Assembly: GCF_000750635.1 (NCBI RefSeq)
Contig: NZ_CCDM010000001.1
Span: 744,001-808,000 of the forward strand
Length of the DNA stretch: 64,000 bases
Reading direction: 5' to 3'
Origin: Oceanobacillus jeddahensis
GTDB lineage: Bacteria > Bacillota > Bacilli > Bacillales > Amphibacillaceae
Shown here: in pieces, positions 8,527 through 18,500 of the stretch
Numbering within the stretch: position 1 is the stretch's first letter
Layout: the number at the start of each line of letters is the position of its first letter
Program-made: the position numbers and the translations under genes
The notes under the pieces: generated by a model
What the model saw: only the letters and a program-made list of their open reading frames with translations
What the model was told of the DNA's origin: nothing
The model's database searches: none

Positions 8527-9114
8527 ATGAGACTTTACACACGAACAGGGGACAAAGGACAAACAGCGTTAATTGGCGGGAAAGCAAGCAAAGATGACGT
8601 GCGTGTAGAAGCATATGGTTCAATCGATGAAATCAATTCCTTTGTAGGATGGGCGATTTCTTGCCTGAATCAAGAAGGGTTTGAAGATATTGTTGACGAC
8701 CTGGTGAAAATTCAGCATGAGTTATTTGATTGCGGAACAGAGCTTTCAAATGTTTCTAAGAAGGAACGCCCTCATCAGCTGACAGAGGAGATAATTACCT
8801 ACCTGGAAGAGCGGATGGATCAATTAATTGATGAAGCACCAGAACTTGAACGTTTTATTTTACCGGGCGGTTCCATGGCAGCATCTGCACTTCACGTTGC
8901 AAGAACAGTGACAAGAAGAGCAGAAAGACAAATGGTGACCCTTTACCATGAAGCGGAAGAAATAAACCCCATTCCATTAAAATATATTAATCGTCTCTCT
9001 GATTACTTTTTTGCAGCTGCACGTGTTGTGAATGCACGTCTTGAAGTGGCAGATGTGGAATATGAGCGGAGTGCGAGAGTATTTCGCGGCAGTCACAAGA
9101 AAAAAGAGAAGTAA
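8527..9114 (+). CDS. PduO-type cob(I)alamin adenosyltransferase
   Basis: A 195-residue trimeric-type ATP:cob(I)alamin adenosyltransferase. It attaches the 5'-deoxyadenosyl group to reduced cobalt, giving the adenosylated corrinoids that CbiZ, CbiB and CobU work on. Motifs: N-terminal YTRTGDKGQTALIGG (ATP binding), GSIDEINSFVGWA, FILPGGSMAASALHVARTVTRRAER and YINRLSDYFFAAAR. ATG 8527 is chosen over the upstream opening at 8485 because GGGAGAG (8514-8520) precedes it and the protein then begins MRLYTRTGDKG as in homologues. Confidence 0.9.
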   Translation: MRLYTRTGDKGQTALIGGKASKDDVRVEAYGSIDEINSFVGWAISCLNQEGFEDIVDDLVKIQHELFDCGTELSNVSKKERPHQLTEEIITYLEERMDQLIDEAPELERFILPGGSMAASALHVARTVTRRAERQMVTLYHEAEEINPIPLKYINRLSDYFFAAARVVNARLEVADVEYERSARVFRGSHKKKEK

Positions 9115-9120
9115 ACATCA

Positions 9121-9825
9121 ATGACAAATGCTGTTATTTTACCGTTTGAGGCAAATAGAGAATTGGTGATTACTACAGATAATAGTGGAGCGATTGGGGA
9201 AAAAGAAGCTGATATAGTGAAAACATCTAATCAAATTGTTGGGAAATTTGCTTGCCGTGTCGTGCTGATGGAATGCTTGGCGGAATATGCGGAACCTATT
9301 GCGGTGATTATGCAAAATTTTACAGAGCATACAGCTTGGCAGGATTATGAATTAGGCGTACGTGAAGAGCTTGCAGAAGCCGGATTTGCGGAACTGCCAA
9401 TTACCGGTAGCACGGAAAGTAACTTTCCAACCTTGCAATCTGGCCTTGGATTAACAGTAATTGGAAAAAGGGAAAAGAGAGGCAGGTATCAATGGTCAGG
9501 TGAGGAAAGTTTTGCGGTGATAGGCACTCCTTATGTTGGTAAGGATGTTCTTGAACATAAGGAGCATATACCAAGCGTTTCTCTTTTAAAAAAATATGTT
9601 CAGACAACAGGTATCAAAGCTGTTATACCCGTCGGTTCCAAAGGTATCGCAAAAACATTCCGGCAATGGACAGGCAGGGATGCAGAGCTTGAATCAACCA
9701 TGGATTTACAAACATCTGCAGGTCCTGCAACATGTTTTATAATTGCTTATAGCCAAGAGAACACAATGGAGGCGGAACAGTTTGCAGGCAGTCTTTTTCA
9801 TCCATTAATTGTATCCAATCGCTGA
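9121..9825 (+). CDS. Probable alpha-ribazole kinase (CblS-like, AIR-synthase/ThiL-related fold)
   Basis: A 234-residue protein whose N-terminal half resembles the AIR-synthase/ThiL nucleotide-binding fold (ITTDNSGAIGEKEADIV, PITGSTESNFPTLQSGLGLTVIG). From memory, the TDNSGAIG and ITGSTESNF segments recall CblS, the alpha-ribazole kinase of Geobacillus and Listeria; I could not align it. In that role it phosphorylates salvaged alpha-ribazole for CobS, bypassing CobT. No CobT and no CblT transporter gene is visible here. It follows the adenosyltransferase by 6 bases and is the last gene of the operon. Confidence 0.55.
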   Translation: MTNAVILPFEANRELVITTDNSGAIGEKEADIVKTSNQIVGKFACRVVLMECLAEYAEPIAVIMQNFTEHTAWQDYELGVREELAEAGFAELPITGSTESNFPTLQSGLGLTVIGKREKRGRYQWSGEESFAVIGTPYVGKDVLEHKEHIPSVSLLKKYVQTTGIKAVIPVGSKGIAKTFRQWTGRDAELESTMDLQTSAGPATCFIIAYSQENTMEAEQFAGSLFHPLIVSNR

Positions 9826-9850
9826 AAAGACAGCATGTTCAATTCTGTGC

Positions 9851-9890
9851 TTGACATTTACAAGGACTAACAGTAGAATCTTTATTGGGC
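9851..9890 (+). promoter_or_regulatory. pyrG promoter with GGGC initiation sequence
   Basis: TTGACA (9851-9856), a 17-base spacer and TAGAAT (9874-9879), then 7 bases to GGGC at 9887-9890. The strong sigma-A match and the GGGC start fit the B. subtilis pyrG promoter, where low CTP makes RNA polymerase stutter on the initial Gs. It lies 26 bases after the cobalamin operon, so pyrG has its own transcript. Confidence 0.8.
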
Positions 9891-9907
9891 TCTTTGAATA
9901 TAATTAC

Positions 9908-9949
9908 AAAGCGTTTCCCCTGAGAGATGAGAGGGGAAACGCTTTTCTT
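9908..9949 (+). terminator. pyrG leader attenuator hairpin
   Basis: GCGTTTCCCCT (9911-9921) pairs with AGGGGAAACGC (9932-9942), extended by AAA/TTT on the flanks, with a 10-base loop and a T-rich tail. It sits about 20 bases into the pyrG leader. The pyrimidine-rich left arm could pair with extra Gs added at the 5' end when CTP is low, which would block this terminator. Read-through RNA from the cobalamin operon lacks those Gs and should stop here. Confidence 0.8.
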
Positions 9950-10099
9950 GTTAGATAGAGAAAATAAAAGTAAAACAGTGCTGACATGATAACTTTTACA
10001 ATACAGGTAAAAGATAATGATCAGGACAACCATTCCAAAGAACGACCAGCTATATCAATCAATACACAACATAAAATACAGAAAGAAGGATGAGGATAA

Positions 10100-11704
<1,605 letters not shown>

Positions 11705-11722
11705 ATCGTAACAATAAAAAGG

Positions 11723-11759
11723 AGATATTCATCTATCACAGGTGGGTATCTTTTTTTTA
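11723..11759 (+). terminator. Terminator after pyrG
   Basis: An 11-bp stem, AGATATTCATC (11723-11733) with GGTGGGTATCT (11741-11751), including three G-T pairs, 7-base loop, followed by eight Ts. Confidence 0.85.
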
Positions 11760-11903
11760 TTGTCATCATAATGTTAAACCTAAACTGCATAAAATAATAT
11801 GAATTTACAGAAATCAAATATTGACTTAACATTCTATCAATTAAATATTGTTAGAATTTTAATTAATTGCCATTATTATCAAGCATACGAGGAGGCTTTT
11901 AAT

Positions 11904-13004
11904 ATGCAGAAATTAAGAGTAGGGATAGCTGGCGCTTCAACACGAGGACAGCATCTCTGCCATGATTTCAGTAAATTGGATAACATTGAAATAGTAGCTG
12001 TTATGGATACGAATCAGGAGGCGTTGAAGGCATTTCAGCGGAATTATTCTATTCAATATCTGTTTTCCGATTATGAGGAAATGTTGAATTTAAATTTAGA
12101 TATTATTGTTATTGCTTCACCTGTGCAGTTCCATGCTGAACAAGCGATAAAAGCACTGGATAATGATATCCATGTTTTGTCTGAAGTTACTGCTGCAACA
12201 AATTTGGAAGATTGTCAACGATTACTCCATGCAACCAGAAAGAGTAAAGCTCAGTACATGCTGGCGGAGAATTATTGTTATATCAGGGAAAATATAGTTA
12301 TACGTAATATGGTGAGAAATGGTTTATTTGGGGATATATATTTTGCTGAAGGAGAATACATTCACAATGTAAATTATCTTAACTTTGACAAAGACGGTTA
12401 TCCAACGTGGCGTAGCGAAGAAACTTCTGGAAAACGTGGAATCACCTACGGGTCACATAGCCTTGGACCAATTTTGGAATGGTTTGACTGTAATGTTCAG
12501 TACGTGAATTGTCTTGGTACAGGATCTATTACTTCTCCTTTATTGAAAAATGATGATACAACGGTTATGCTCTGCCGAACAAAGAATGAATCACTAATAA
12601 AGATAAGAGTTGATTTAGTCTCTAACCGGCCACATAACATGAGATATTATTCGCTTCAAGGAACAAAAGCCTGCTATGAAGGACCCAAATTCTCAGGTGA
12701 TGGACATCGAGTATGGCTGAATGATTACAGTGGAGATGCTAATCAATGGCAATTATTATCTGGATTTTATAAAGAATTCCTTCCAGAAGAGTTATTACAT
12801 ATTTCAGATGAAGTATCTACTTCGCATCATTGGGGTGCAGATTATTTCATGGTCAAAGATTTTGTTAAAAGTATAACGGAAAACAGCCCTGTTCGAATAG
12901 GTATTGACAAAGCATTGGCGTTTACGATCCCAGGAATTTTATCAGAAGTATCCATAAATAATGGTGGTATTCCAGTAGAGGTACCAGACATTCAAACCTG
13001 GTGA
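11904..13004 (+). CDS. Gfo/Idh/MocA-family oxidoreductase
   Basis: A 366-residue NAD(P)-dependent dehydrogenase-like protein. The N-terminal Rossmann fold begins LRVGIAGASTRGQHLC, with the acidic end of beta-2 in AVMDTNQEA and IASPVQFHAEQAIKAL. HVLSEVTAA stands where most relatives have E-K-P, so the catalytic Lys position is altered. ATG 11904 is chosen because GAGGAGG (11889-11895) precedes it; the frame is open from 11799. It is followed 23 bases later by two sugar ABC permeases, so it probably oxidises or epimerises the imported sugar; the substrate is unknown. Confidence 0.8.
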   Translation: MQKLRVGIAGASTRGQHLCHDFSKLDNIEIVAVMDTNQEALKAFQRNYSIQYLFSDYEEMLNLNLDIIVIASPVQFHAEQAIKALDNDIHVLSEVTAATNLEDCQRLLHATRKSKAQYMLAENYCYIRENIVIRNMVRNGLFGDIYFAEGEYIHNVNYLNFDKDGYPTWRSEETSGKRGITYGSHSLGPILEWFDCNVQYVNCLGTGSITSPLLKNDDTTVMLCRTKNESLIKIRVDLVSNRPHNMRYYSLQGTKACYEGPKFSGDGHRVWLNDYSGDANQWQLLSGFYKEFLPEELLHISDEVSTSHHWGADYFMVKDFVKSITENSPVRIGIDKALAFTIPGILSEVSINNGGIPVEVPDIQTW

Positions 13005-13027
13005 GAAATCAAAGGGGGGATTAGAGT

Positions 13028-13921
13028 ATGAAGAAAACGAATATATTGTATGAGGCTAAATTAATGGGAACAGGTGGATTATATCTATTACCGACCTTCC
13101 TTATATTAGGTGTGTTTTTGTTTTACCCAATGATAACAACCGTTTTGTTCAGCTTTTCAGATGTGGAAAATGGAGGGAATATAGTTGGTTTCATTGGATT
13201 AGACCACTATATAAAAATATTTACCGACCCTTCATTTTTAAACAGTTTAAAAGTTACATTTACATTTATGCTATATACAGTACCGCTTGAAATTATAATC
13301 GCTCTTTTCCTTGCAATTATTGCTAATGAAAAGTTAAAGGGGATAAAGTTTTTTCAAATGATATTTTCTTCCCAGTTAGGTATTTCTGGGGCAGCAAGTT
13401 CTGCAATACTGCTTTTTTATTTCCATCCTACGTTAGGGACATTTAACAGCATTTTAGAGTTCTTTGGTATACCACCAATTGAATGGCTTACTTCACCTGA
13501 CTGGGCATTGCTATCTGTTTCGTTAGCTACTATATGGATGGGGCTTAGTTTGAATTTTTTACTGCTATTGGCAGGATTACAGAATATTTCAAAGGATATT
13601 TATGAAAGTGCCGAAATGGATGGAGCAGGATACTGGACTAAGTTATTTAAAATAACATTGCCATTGTTAAGTCCTACCTTATTTTTTGTCATTATGATTA
13701 ATATGATCAGTTCAATGCAATCATTTGGTCAGATAGATATTTTGACAGAGGGAGGACCAACAGAGGCAACCAATCTTTTAGTTTATTCCATTTATAGAGA
13801 ATCATCTATTTATGGGAATTTTGATATTGCCAGCGCACAAGCTGTTGTATTATTCGTTATCACCTTCGTCTTTACAATGCTTCAATTTAAAGTGGCAGAA
13901 AAGCGGGTGCATTACCAATGA
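13028..13921 (+). CDS. Carbohydrate ABC transporter permease (MalF/UgpA class)
   Basis: A 297-residue inner-membrane permease with about six hydrophobic segments. The cytoplasmic EAA loop that contacts the ATPase is visible as DIYESAEMDGAGYWTKLFKITLPLL. The N-terminal part (LPTFLILGVFLFYPMITTVLFSF) is typical of the CUT1 family. AAAGGGGGGA (13011-13020) precedes the start. Its end overlaps the second permease by 4 bases. It should pair with that permease and the lipoprotein at 14851 to import an unidentified sugar. Confidence 0.88.
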   Translation: MKKTNILYEAKLMGTGGLYLLPTFLILGVFLFYPMITTVLFSFSDVENGGNIVGFIGLDHYIKIFTDPSFLNSLKVTFTFMLYTVPLEIIIALFLAIIANEKLKGIKFFQMIFSSQLGISGAASSAILLFYFHPTLGTFNSILEFFGIPPIEWLTSPDWALLSVSLATIWMGLSLNFLLLLAGLQNISKDIYESAEMDGAGYWTKLFKITLPLLSPTLFFVIMINMISSMQSFGQIDILTEGGPTEATNLLVYSIYRESSIYGNFDIASAQAVVLFVITFVFTMLQFKVAEKRVHYQ

Positions 13922-14727
13922 TCAAGAAAATTATCTTATACTTGTTACTTATTATTAGTGCGTTTATTATGTTTGCTCCAATTATCTATGCAGTATCTGT
14001 TAGCTTTATGACAAATATGGATGTTAACAATGCCACATTAATACCTTCAGAACCTACTTTTGAAGCGTATAAAAGTGCAGCAGAAAGAATCCCGCTTTTT
14101 TCTTTTCTTATTAATAGTTTAGTAATTGCGATTATTATAATGGTTGGAGAAATTTTTTTAGCGAGCTTAGCAGCATTTGCTTTGGTATTTATTCCGTTTA
14201 AAGGAAGGAATGTTCTGTTCATACTTTTATTATCAACCATGATGGTTCCTTTTGAAGCAACAATTGTATCTAATGTTTTAACCATTGTGAACCTGGAGTG
14301 GATGAATACTTATCAAGGAATAATTGTACCTTCCTTGGTCACTATATTTGGAATATTTTTGTTTCGTCAACATTTCTTAACGTTACCTAAGGAATTATGG
14401 GAAGCTGCCCAAATGGATGGGTGTTCTTATTTTCGCTATTATTTCAAATTTGCATTACCACTTTCCAAAACGGTAATAGGAACACTTGCAATCTTTTCAT
14501 TTATCTCGTCTTGGAATAGTTATCTGTGGCCATTATTGATAACAAATGATGATAGTGTCCGTACCATACAAATTGGATTAAAAATGCTTGTAAGTTCTCA
14601 AGCGTCGACCAATTGGCCTATCGTAATGGCAGGTTCTATTATTGCTTTGCTCCCTACCATGCTTATTTTATTTTTCGGATTAAAATACATTCGGAAAGGC
14701 CTGCTTTCTGGGTCTCTTAAAGGATGA
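13918..14727 (+). CDS. Carbohydrate ABC transporter permease (MalG/UgpE class)
   Basis: A 269-residue second CUT1 permease. The EAA loop reads ELWEAAQMDGCSYFRYYFKFALPL, and several hydrophobic segments start directly at the N-terminus. The ATG overlaps the stop of the first permease (ATGA), so the two are translationally coupled. No ATPase gene is present in this cluster. In B. subtilis many such importers share the ATPase MsmX, so a shared ATPase elsewhere is expected here. Confidence 0.88.
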   Translation: MIKKIILYLLLIISAFIMFAPIIYAVSVSFMTNMDVNNATLIPSEPTFEAYKSAAERIPLFSFLINSLVIAIIIMVGEIFLASLAAFALVFIPFKGRNVLFILLLSTMMVPFEATIVSNVLTIVNLEWMNTYQGIIVPSLVTIFGIFLFRQHFLTLPKELWEAAQMDGCSYFRYYFKFALPLSKTVIGTLAIFSFISSWNSYLWPLLITNDDSVRTIQIGLKMLVSSQASTNWPIVMAGSIIALLPTMLILFFGLKYIRKGLLSGSLKG

Positions 14728-14850
14728 ATGACAGCTATTATTTTTATTTTGTTATGGATGGAGGTGATTTAGTAATTTACATGATAAATAGTTACTTGAA
14801 CCTGTCAGCAATAAGATATACCAAACTTCATAATTAGAGGGAGTGTAAGG

Positions 14851-16149
14851 ATGAAAAAGCTAATTCCAATAATGACAATCTGTATTTTTATACTTTGGGG
14901 ATGTAGTAATGATTCTAGTTCAGGACAAGGGGAAGAAACGGAACAAAGTAATACTGTAGAAATCACTTTCTGGCACAATCTAGACGGTGATAATGCAGTT
15001 ACGCTGGAAGGAATCATCGATACATTCAATGAAGAAAATGAATCTATTCAAGTAAACGCTTCTTTTCAGGATAATATCCAACAGCAAATGAGAACTATTG
15101 GTGAAACAGATGAAGCGCCTACTGTTTTTCAGGCCGGTAGCAACGAATTTTTTAGTGAGAGTAACTTAATCATACCAGTTCAAGATATGATTAATCAGGA
15201 TGATGATTTTGATATAGAATCAATGAATGAAGCTGTTATAGAAAATCATAGGCTAGACGGGACATTAAATGCTATGCCTTTTAATGTGTTCGTAACATTA
15301 CTTTACTATAATGTAGATTTATTTGAAGAGGCTGGCCTAGATCCGGATGATCCACCGCAAACCTTTAGTGAAATTCAAGAGGCTGCAGAGATATTAACAG
15401 ATGAAGATTCTGGTACAGTAGGTTTTTCGATCCCTGTTAATACATCTTTTATTTATAATCTATTCGCTGTACAAGATGAGCTTGTATTTAATAATGAAAA
15501 TGGAAGAAAAGGGGAAGCACCGACAGAAACTAATCTAAATTCAAATGAAGGAAAAGAGATATATAATTGGATAAGCGATATGTATAAGAGTGGGAACTTT
15601 GGAAACTATGGAAGAACATGGTCTAATACACAGATGGCTTTTTCTTCTGGTGAACTTGCTATGTATCTGGATTCATCTGCAGTTTCAGGTATCTGGCTGG
15701 AAGACTTGGGTTTTGAATTTAAAACTGCTCCTTATCCAGTACCTGATGGAGAGGAATGGGCTGGTGTAAACCAGGGGGGATCACAACTCTGGCTCTCTAA
15801 TCAGTCGTCTGAAGAAGAACAAGAAGCAGGATGGGAATTCATCAAATATATGGTCAGCCCAGAAGTTCAATCTGAATGGGCAGCAGAAACTGGCTATGTT
15901 CCAGTAACGCCAGAGGCAGCAGAGATAGAACCTCTAAGTGAAGTTTACAGTGAATATGAACAATTCGAAAATGCGTATCATGCGTTAAACAACACAAAAC
16001 CATCAGCATCAACTGCAGGCCCATCTATTGAACAATTGGAGATTTCTGAAATTGTCGCACAGTCATTTGAAAGACTATTACAAGGAGAAAATCCAGAAGA
16101 AGTTTTACAACAAACTGAAGAAGAAATTAATAGGATGTTACAAGAATAA
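14851..16149 (+). CDS. Carbohydrate ABC transporter substrate-binding lipoprotein
   Basis: A 432-residue extracellular solute-binding protein of family 1. The N-terminus KKLIPIMTICIFILWGC ends in a lipobox with Cys18 as the lipidation site, followed by a Ser/Glu-rich linker. The mature part begins EITFWHNLDGDNA, and later MYLDSSAVSGIWL and the C-terminal WEFIKYMVSPEVQSEWA segment are typical of CUT1 binding proteins. GAGGGAG (14837-14843) precedes the start. A 123-base gap from the permease suggests a separate or processed transcript. Confidence 0.88.
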   Translation: MKKLIPIMTICIFILWGCSNDSSSGQGEETEQSNTVEITFWHNLDGDNAVTLEGIIDTFNEENESIQVNASFQDNIQQQMRTIGETDEAPTVFQAGSNEFFSESNLIIPVQDMINQDDDFDIESMNEAVIENHRLDGTLNAMPFNVFVTLLYYNVDLFEEAGLDPDDPPQTFSEIQEAAEILTDEDSGTVGFSIPVNTSFIYNLFAVQDELVFNNENGRKGEAPTETNLNSNEGKEIYNWISDMYKSGNFGNYGRTWSNTQMAFSSGELAMYLDSSAVSGIWLEDLGFEFKTAPYPVPDGEEWAGVNQGGSQLWLSNQSSEEEQEAGWEFIKYMVSPEVQSEWAAETGYVPVTPEAAEIEPLSEVYSEYEQFENAYHALNNTKPSASTAGPSIEQLEISEIVAQSFERLLQGENPEEVLQQTEEEINRMLQE

Positions 16150-16243
16150 TTTGTAACGATGGACATTTATCAATGAGATAATATGATTTACACAATAAAA
16201 GTATGAAAAGTACTCAGATAACCTTTCGACTATTCTGAATTAA

Positions 16244-16358
16244 TTAAGTGCAGATAACATTAAAAAACTCGATATAATCTGTATAGAAGACTTAAATATG
16301 AAAGACATGTTGTGTAATCATAAATTAGCTTAACGTATTTCAGATTAAATAATAGGCA
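16244..16358 (+). pseudogene. Relic of an IS200/IS605-type TnpB gene (RuvC region)
   Basis: Translating from 16244 gives LSADNIKKLDIICIEDLNM, then KDMLCNHKLA, a TAA stop at 16331-16333, then RISD and another stop. This matches the RuvC-II block of TnpB proteins (typically I-x-IEDL-V-x-x-M-x-NHKLA-x-x-I-D). Only about 35 residues remain, with an in-frame stop and no start. It marks an old IS605-family insertion between the sugar importer and spo0F. Ends of the element were not found. Confidence 0.6.
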
Positions 16359-16376
16359 ATGAAAATAAAATAACTT

Positions 16377-16424
16377 AAAAATAGCTCCGGACATTGAATT
16401 TGAATAATCGGAGCTATTTTTTAT
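16377..16424 (+). terminator. Terminator downstream of the sugar importer and TnpB relic
   Basis: AAAATAGCTCCG (16378-16389) pairs with CGGAGCTATTTT (16409-16420), 12 bp with a 19-base loop, followed by TTATTTTT. It lies about 230 bases after the binding-protein gene. Confidence 0.8.
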
Positions 16425-17012
16425 TTTTAGCGGTAAAAGTTATATAAATTAAGTTACTGTGTCTACATTAACAGTGGTTATTCACCCCACTAAAAATGGT
16501 TGAAGTTGAATCCGGCAGACTGATATTTGCTGTATGACCCCTTATGCTTCCTGATTGTTGAATTGGGAATGTATATTGTAATAAACCATGTATTTTATAA
16601 TTAAAAACAGTAACTAGCGTTGTGTATTTCCACAGCGAATACTGGAAGGTAAAATCTTTATTTCGGCTTATATAGATGAGACAGGATAATATTTATAGTG
16701 ATTTCTATAAGAAACGAGGAAGTTGAAACAGTATGTGGATGAATGAACGAGTGAAGAAAACGTGTTAAAATTTATGAATGATGAATTATTCGTACACGCG
16801 GGACATCATAAAGATCTAAACTTTCATTCAGTATAGATAGTAAGTAGCGTGTGAGGTAAAACGATATAAGAATTTAGTCTATCTTTCCCGAAAGATAATT
16901 CTATATGATAAAAAATAAGGATTCCTCATTTACAAGCAGGAGTTTAAATGAATACTATCGAAATTTAAACTTTAGATAAAAAATTAAATATTATGATATC
17001 GGAGGGTAGATT
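16425..17012. other. Gene-free stretch with a degenerate repeat fragment upstream of spo0F
   Basis: No coding frame is convincing. Bases 16614-16678 resemble the right end of the large element at 29580-29790 (shared AACTAGCG, then a TTTCC-like arm, AGCGAAT, GAAGGTAAAAT and TTATATAG). The rest, to the spo0F ribosome site, is AT-rich and unassigned apart from a possible sigma-H promoter. Confidence 0.5.
16936..16963 (+). promoter_or_regulatory. Candidate sigma-H promoter for spo0F
   Basis: GCAGGAGTT (16936-16944) fits RNAGGANWW, and ATCGAAA (16957-16963) fits RNNGAAW, with a 12-base spacer. spo0F in B. subtilis has a sigma-H promoter. The match is partial and is read by eye. Confidence 0.35.
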
Positions 17013-17378
17013 ATGACTCAATCAATCCTAATTGTAGATGATCAAATAGGAATACGGATGTTGCTTCAAGAAGTTTTTCAAACGGCCGGTTACTGTACTT
17101 CGATTGCGCAGGACGGAAAAGAAGCAGTTGAACATTTATCAGAATCTCCTTACGATTTAGTAGTTCTGGATTATCACATTCCTATCTATAACGGTAATAT
17201 AGTTATGCAAAAGATGAAGCAAATGAGAATAAACACAAAAGCTATCATTATTACTGGATTGCCAGAGGTTGCAAAAAAAGAGCTAGGGGAAAACTTGCCT
17301 GAGGAAATAATTTCCAAACCTTTTAATGTTGCAAAACTATGTCATACTGTGGAGAAAATTTTAAAGAAAACAGAATGA
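17013..17378 (+). CDS. spo0F: Sporulation phosphorelay response regulator Spo0F
   Basis: A 121-residue single-domain receiver that passes phosphate from sporulation kinases to Spo0B. The acidic pocket D9-D10, phospho-acceptor D53 (LVVLDYHIP), T81 (IIITG) and K102 (SKPF) are all present. The segment after T81 reads GLPEVAKKELGENLPEE and is shorter and unlike the AYGELDMIQESKELGA of B. subtilis Spo0F, so helix 4 and its contact face have diverged. Position between pyrG and fbaA matches B. subtilis and supports Spo0F. A strong ribosome site, CGGAGGG (16999-17005), precedes the ATG. Confidence 0.85.
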   Translation: MTQSILIVDDQIGIRMLLQEVFQTAGYCTSIAQDGKEAVEHLSESPYDLVVLDYHIPIYNGNIVMQKMKQMRINTKAIIITGLPEVAKKELGENLPEEIISKPFNVAKLCHTVEKILKKTE

Positions 17379-17480
17379 ATCATTACTACTTTGTTGCGAT
17401 AAAGTCACGAAATTGGTATTCTTATATTGTAATGAATATTGTCAGAGATTCATGCGGATAAATTGAAGGAGGAACTTGGT

Positions 17481-18335
17481 ATGCCTTTAGTATCAATGAA
17501 AGAAATGCTCGAAAAAGGGAAAGAAAATGGATATGCAGTAGGTCAGTTTAATATTAACAACCTTGAATATATCCAAGGTATTCTTCAAGCAGCTCAAGAA
17601 GAAAATTCACCAGTCATTCTTGGTGTTTCTGAGGGTGCTGGAAAATATATGGGCGGCTACAACGTAGTAGTTGCTATGGTAAAATCTTTAATGGATTCTT
17701 ATGGAACAACAGTGCCTGTTGCCATTCATTTAGATCATGGATCCAGCTTTAAAAACTGTGCAGAAGCAATCCATGCAGGGTTTACTTCTGTAATGATTGA
17801 TGGATCTCATTCACCAATCGAAGAAAATATTGCTGTAACTGAGAAAGTGGTTGAGCTTGCTCATATCCATGGTGTATCGGTTGAAGCCGAAGTTGGTACT
17901 GTAGGCGGAGAAGAAGACGGCGTTATCGGTGGAATCAGCTATGCTGATAAAGTAGAATGTGAACGTCTTGTCAAAGAAGCGGGAGTAGATTGTCTGGCTC
18001 CGGCACTCGGTTCTGTTCATGGACCTTATCAAGGAGAACCAAACTTAGGGTTCACAGAAATGAAAGAAATCTTAGATTTAGTAAATGTGCCATTAGTACT
18101 TCACGGTGGTACTGGTATTCCTACAAATGATATTCAAAAAGCAATTTCTTTAGGAACTGCTAAAATCAACGTAAATACAGAGAATCAAATCTCTCAAACA
18201 AAAGCAATTCGTGAAACATTAGCTCAAAAACCTGATTTATATGATCCACGTAAATATTTAGGACCAGGAACTGCAGCTATTAAAGAAACTGTAGTTGGTA
18301 AAATGCGTGAATTTGGTTCTTCCAATAAAGCATAA
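17481..18335 (+). CDS. fbaA: Class II fructose-bisphosphate aldolase
   Basis: A 284-residue zinc aldolase that cleaves fructose-1,6-bisphosphate in glycolysis. N-terminus [10 protein letters not shown] is that of Bacillus FbaA. HLDHGSS carries the catalytic Asp and a zinc His, [13 protein letters not shown] a conserved acidic loop, and LHGGTGIP and INVNTE the phosphate-binding and C-terminal active-site segments. The frame opens at 17439, but ATG 17481 has GAAGGAGGAA (17465-17473) ahead of it. Neighbours spo0F and tal match B. subtilis. Confidence 0.95.
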   Translation: MPLVSMKEMLEKGKENGYAVGQFNINNLEYIQGILQAAQEENSPVILGVSEGAGKYMGGYNVVVAMVKSLMDSYGTTVPVAIHLDHGSSFKNCAEAIHAGFTSVMIDGSHSPIEENIAVTEKVVELAHIHGVSVEAEVGTVGGEEDGVIGGISYADKVECERLVKEAGVDCLAPALGSVHGPYQGEPNLGFTEMKEILDLVNVPLVLHGGTGIPTNDIQKAISLGTAKINVNTENQISQTKAIRETLAQKPDLYDPRKYLGPGTAAIKETVVGKMREFGSSNKA

Positions 18336-18442
18336 TTGATTTCATTAAATATATGTGTTACAAAGGTTTAATAAAGAGAATCTACAATTGTTTGTAGACA
18401 CTTTTTATATAGCTTTTTAACATCATTTATAAAGATATATTT

Positions 18443-18474
18443 GTAAAAGCTGTACCAATGGTGCAGCTTTTACT
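18443..18474 (+). terminator. Hairpin terminator between fbaA and tal
   Basis: GTAAAAGCTGTACC (18443-18456) pairs with GGTGCAGCTTTTAC (18460-18473), 14 bp with one wobble and a 3-base loop. The T-run lies inside the right arm, so the shorter GC core followed by TTTT can also act as a terminator. Confidence 0.65.
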
Positions 18475-18500
18475 ACAAAAATCACAGGGAGGTAATCATA

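Noticed and set aside
16918..16953. AGGATT and GAAT words considered as a sigma-H promoter for spo0F
   Set aside because: The spacing of about 26 bases is far too long; the pair at 16936-16963 fits better.
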